Positions 59,010 to 61,237 of a stretch of DNA of 61,237 bases are shown here, one piece after another. Position 1 is the first letter of the stretch; every line of letters starts with the position of its first letter. The position numbers were made by a program, and so were the translations under genes. The notes under the pieces were generated by a model. That model saw only the letters and a program-made list of their open reading frames with translations. It was not told the DNA's origin and did not search any database. The DNA is from Candidatus Ferrigenium bremense (GTDB taxonomy: Bacteria; Pseudomonadota; Gammaproteobacteria; Burkholderiales; Gallionellaceae), in assembly GCA_019449635.1 (NCBI GenBank), contig JAGRPI010000036.1, positions 1 through 61,237 of the forward strand, in the 5' to 3' direction.

Positions 59010-59552
59010 GTGGACTTGAAAGAAACCCGCCTGGATACGGCCTTGATATACGACGGCAGCTTCATCAAGGTGCGCAAGGATCATGCGCGCCTGCCGGACG
59101 GCCAGGTGCATACCCGCGAATACATCGTCCATCCCGGTGCGGTCGCCGTGCTGGCGCTGCTCGACAACGGCAGGCTGGTGATGGAGCGCCAGTTCCGCTA
59201 TGCGCCGCAGCGCGAGTTCATCGAAATCCCGGCAGGCAAGATCGATTCCAGCGAGGATATCCTGTGCACCGCGCAGCGCGAGCTGCTCGAAGAAACCGGC
59301 TATGTGGCCAGCGAGTGGACGCATCTTGCCACCACCTGGCCGTGCATCGGCTATGCCGATGAGCACATCGAGTACTTCCTGGCGCGCGGCCTCTCCCATC
59401 AAGGCCGTCAGCTCGACGACGGCGAATTCCTCGAGGTGCTCGAGCTGTCCCTGCCGGAAGCGATAGAGTGGATCAGGCAAGGCAAGATCAACGACAGCAA
59501 AACCATCGTCGGCCTGTTCTGGCTGGAGAAACATCTCAACGGCTGGCGTTAG
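59010..59552 (+). CDS. Nudix hydrolase, ADP-ribose pyrophosphatase type
   Basis: A 180-residue protein with a complete Nudix box (GKIDSSEDILCTAQRELLEETGY: G-x5-E-x7-RELLEETG). EYIVHPGAVAVLALLDNGRLVMERQFRYAPQREFIEIPAG is the typical ADPRase N-terminal half, and ATTWPCIGYADEHIEYFLARGL the loop downstream of the box. It should cleave ADP-ribose to AMP and ribose-5-phosphate. GTG start at 59010, with CAGGGAATTGCC upstream. Confidence 0.88.
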   Translation: MDLKETRLDTALIYDGSFIKVRKDHARLPDGQVHTREYIVHPGAVAVLALLDNGRLVMERQFRYAPQREFIEIPAGKIDSSEDILCTAQRELLEETGYVASEWTHLATTWPCIGYADEHIEYFLARGLSHQGRQLDDGEFLEVLELSLPEAIEWIRQGKINDSKTIVGLFWLEKHLNGWR

Positions 59553-59641
59553 TCAACCCTCCTTTTATCAGGGAGCCTGACACTCGCACTATGCAGTTGC
59601 AACCACTCATCCCCTGACAAGGGGAGATTGGGAGGGGTTTG

Positions 59642-59658
59642 TGCACCGTGCTGGTGCA
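59642..59658 (+). promoter_or_regulatory. NtrC-type enhancer site upstream of amtB
   Basis: TGCACCGTGCTGGTGCA is a 17-bp palindrome matching TGCAC-N7-GTGCA, the NtrC consensus, 95 bp upstream of the sigma-54 -24 element. A weaker GCACCA half-site lies near 59678. Inference from consensus and position. Confidence 0.7.
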
Positions 59659-59752
59659 AGCCGGCAATAAAGCGCACCAATTTCTCCTGCGCAAAGCGGT
59701 TCCTGATTGATACATTCTTGATTTATCCATAACTATCAGTACCCTGGAATTG

Positions 59753-59768
59753 TGGAACGCATCTTGCA
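59753..59768 (+). promoter_or_regulatory. Sigma-54 (RpoN) promoter of amtB
   Basis: TGGAACG-CATC-TTGCA: GG and GC are spaced by ten bases, with one mismatch to TGGCACG-N4-TTGCA. It ends 33 bp before the amtB ATG, so transcription would start about 20 bp before the coding region. Confidence 0.8.
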
Positions 59769-59801
59769 TACCATTCATGGTTTGCATCAAAGGAGAGAGG
59801 C

Positions 59802-61004
59802 ATGGAAAACCTGAAATTCGGCAATGACGTCCTGTTTGTGTTGCTCGGCGCGATCATGGTGTTGGCGATGCACGCCGGCTTTGCTTTTCTGGAACTCGGC
59901 ACGGTGCGCAAGAAGAACCAGGTGAATGCGCTGGTCAAGATACTGGCCGACTTTGCGGTCTCCACGCTGGCGTATTTCTTCATCGGCTACGGCATTGCTT
60001 ACGGCGTACACTTTTTCACCGGTGCGGAGCAGCTTGCGCAAAAGAGCGGCTACGACCTGGTGAAATTTTTTTTCCTGCTGACTTTCGCCGCCGCCATTCC
60101 CGCCATCGTTTCCGGCGGCATCGCCGAGCGCGCCCGCTTCAACCCGCAACTGGCTGCCACCTTCATGCTGGTCGGTTTTGTCTACCCGGTCTTCGAGGGC
60201 ATCGCCTGGAATGGCCGCTTCGGCGTGCAGGAATGGCTGGCTGCATCATTCGGTGCGCCATTCCACGATTTCGCCGGCTCGGTGGTGGTGCATGCGGTCG
60301 GCGGCTGGATCGCGCTGGCGGCGGTGCTGCTGCTCGGTGCGCGGCGCGGGCGCTACAGCAAGGAAGGGCGCATCGCCGCGCATCCGCCCTCCAGCATCCC
60401 GTTCCTCGCCCTGGGCGCTTGGATACTCACGGTCGGCTGGTTCGGCTTCAACGTCATGTCGGCGCAGGAAATCGGCAAGATCAGCGGCCTGGTCGCGGTC
60501 AATTCGCTGATGGCGATGGTGGGCGGCACGCTGGCTGCTTTATGGGCAGGCAAGAACGATCCCGGCTTCGTGCATAACGGCCCGCTGGCCGGGCTGGTGG
60601 CGATCTGCGCCGGTTCAGACCTGATGCATCCGGTCGGCGCGCTGCTGGTCGGCGGTGTGGCTGGCGCCTTGTTCGTGGTGATGTTCACGCTGACGCAAAA
60701 CCGCTGGAAGATCGACGATGTGCTCGGCGTATGGGCGCTGCACGGCCTGTGCGGCGCATGGGGCGGCATCGCGGCGGGCATCTTCGGCGCAAAGGCGCTG
60801 GGCGGCCTCGGCGGGGTCAGCTTCATCGCGCAATTGTGCGGCACGCTGCTCGGCGTGGCGATCGCCTTCGCGGGCGGTTATGCGGTGTATGGCGTGCTGA
60901 AAAAGCTGGTCGGCATCCGCCTCGATGCGGAACAAGAATTCAACGGCGCCGACCTGAGCATCCACAGGATATCTGCGACGCCGGAAAGAGAATCTGGCTG
61001 GTAA
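59802..61004 (+). CDS. amtB: Ammonium transporter
   Basis: A 400-residue, 11-helix ammonium channel. The signature is FVYPVFEGIAWNG. The pore twin His are in VVVHAVGGWIAL and WALHGLCGAWGG. AGFAFLELGTVRKKN near the N-terminus and SSIPFLALGAWILTVGWFGFN are conserved. There is no N-terminal signal peptide, unlike E. coli AmtB. AAGGAGAGAGGC precedes the ATG. Control by nitrogen status is supported by the sigma-54 and NtrC sites. A PII gene (glnK), often adjacent, is absent on the visible side. Confidence 0.95.
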   Translation: MENLKFGNDVLFVLLGAIMVLAMHAGFAFLELGTVRKKNQVNALVKILADFAVSTLAYFFIGYGIAYGVHFFTGAEQLAQKSGYDLVKFFFLLTFAAAIPAIVSGGIAERARFNPQLAATFMLVGFVYPVFEGIAWNGRFGVQEWLAASFGAPFHDFAGSVVVHAVGGWIALAAVLLLGARRGRYSKEGRIAAHPPSSIPFLALGAWILTVGWFGFNVMSAQEIGKISGLVAVNSLMAMVGGTLAALWAGKNDPGFVHNGPLAGLVAICAGSDLMHPVGALLVGGVAGALFVVMFTLTQNRWKIDDVLGVWALHGLCGAWGGIAAGIFGAKALGGLGGVSFIAQLCGTLLGVAIAFAGGYAVYGVLKKLVGIRLDAEQEFNGADLSIHRISATPERESGW

Positions 61005-61061
61005 AGTCGTCGTTTAGTGCCAGTAAGCCGCTTCTTGTATTGATCCTGGGAAACGCAGTTG

Positions 61062-61095
61062 AGCCACGGATGAACACGGATTGACATAGATGAAC
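61062..61095 (+). repeat. Half of a CACGGAT-type repeat, cut by the IS end
   Basis: Only the left arm AGCCACGGATGAACACGGAT and TGACATAGATGAAC is present; the complementary arm would lie beyond the IS. Seventh copy of the family. Confidence 0.75.
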
Positions 61096-61237
61096 AATCA
61101 GTAGTGTCCGGTTAACTTACAAATTATCAAGCCAATGCTAAGCATTGGCGCGGTTTACAAAGCAATAAATTTTGGTGCCGATTTGAAATCAGTTTACCTA
61201 TATTCCGGTTCAAGTAACTTCCAGAGATTGAATTCTC
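61096..61237. mobile_element. Insertion-sequence end, right copy
   Basis: 61096-61235 is the reverse complement of 1-140; the last two bases extend the element by TC. The boundary AATCAGTAGTGTCCGG interrupts the repeat downstream of amtB. No coding sequence is included. Confidence 0.75.

Overview
The window is a GC-rich chromosomal stretch of a betaproteobacterium. I infer Nitrosomonadales, perhaps Gallionellaceae-like, from gene order and protein character: queA-tgt-yajC-secDF, pcnB-folK-dNK-panBCD and tpiA-secG-tRNA-Leu-nuoA-N. No rRNA gene is present to settle this. Both ends lie in the same 140-bp sequence in opposite orientation (1-140 and 61096-61235), so the window looks like a contig that ends inside two copies of one insertion sequence.

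Layout. 1-2.1 kb is an AT-richer accessory islet: a SIR2-domain gene cut off by the IS end, a stretch with no recognisable gene, and a higBA-type toxin-antitoxin pair with palindromic operator candidates. 2.2-8.2 kb, mostly minus strand: a K+-independent H+-pyrophosphatase, purB, mnmA, nudJ, a small exported Ala/Lys-rich protein and tRNA-Leu(CAA). 8.3-15.8 kb, plus strand: queA, tgt, yajC, secD, secF, a DedA protein and a glycine-zipper protein. 16.2-19.9 kb: pstSCAB on the minus strand behind a candidate Pho box, with an attenuator after pstS. 20.1-33.4 kb: rpmB-rpmG, a STAS-like protein, a DMT exporter, xseB-ispA-dxs (isoprenoid precursors), folE2, a glutamine amidotransferase, a PsiF protein, pcnB, folK, a deoxynucleoside kinase and panB-panC-panD. 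33.4-38.9 kb is signalling: a PAS-GGDEF-EAL protein, a NIT-domain chemoreceptor and a decayed EAL fragment. 39.0-55.2 kb: tpiA, secG, tRNA-Leu(GAG) and the complete 14-gene nuoA-N operon for respiratory complex I. 55.2-61.0 kb: NfeD and SPFH membrane proteins, a FapA-domain protein, an ADP-ribose-type Nudix hydrolase and amtB behind a sigma-54 promoter and NtrC site.

The genes are mostly ordinary. The unusual content is a dense, layered population of small palindromic repeats. There are at least six families: (i) a roughly 60-bp REP-like hairpin in two subfamilies with a conserved mismatch; (ii) a 190-200 bp MITE with perfect termini and TTAG target duplications; (iii) CCCTCTCCC palindromes; (iv) CCGTTCG palindromes; (v) long inverted repeats built from tandem CACGGAT-type decamers; (vi) AAGTGGG-type inverted repeats in the nuo operon. 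They nest in one another: the hairpin sits inside families ii, iii and iv, and one MITE has split a hairpin copy. They have also entered coding sequence in frame in ispA (about 54 residues), purB (about 11 residues) and at the N-terminus of the deoxynucleoside kinase. Between nuoC and nuoD an insertion is flanked by a duplicated nuoD start whose two copies differ only at synonymous positions. This repeat system is the most likely undescribed biology here. No transposase that could drive it lies inside the window.
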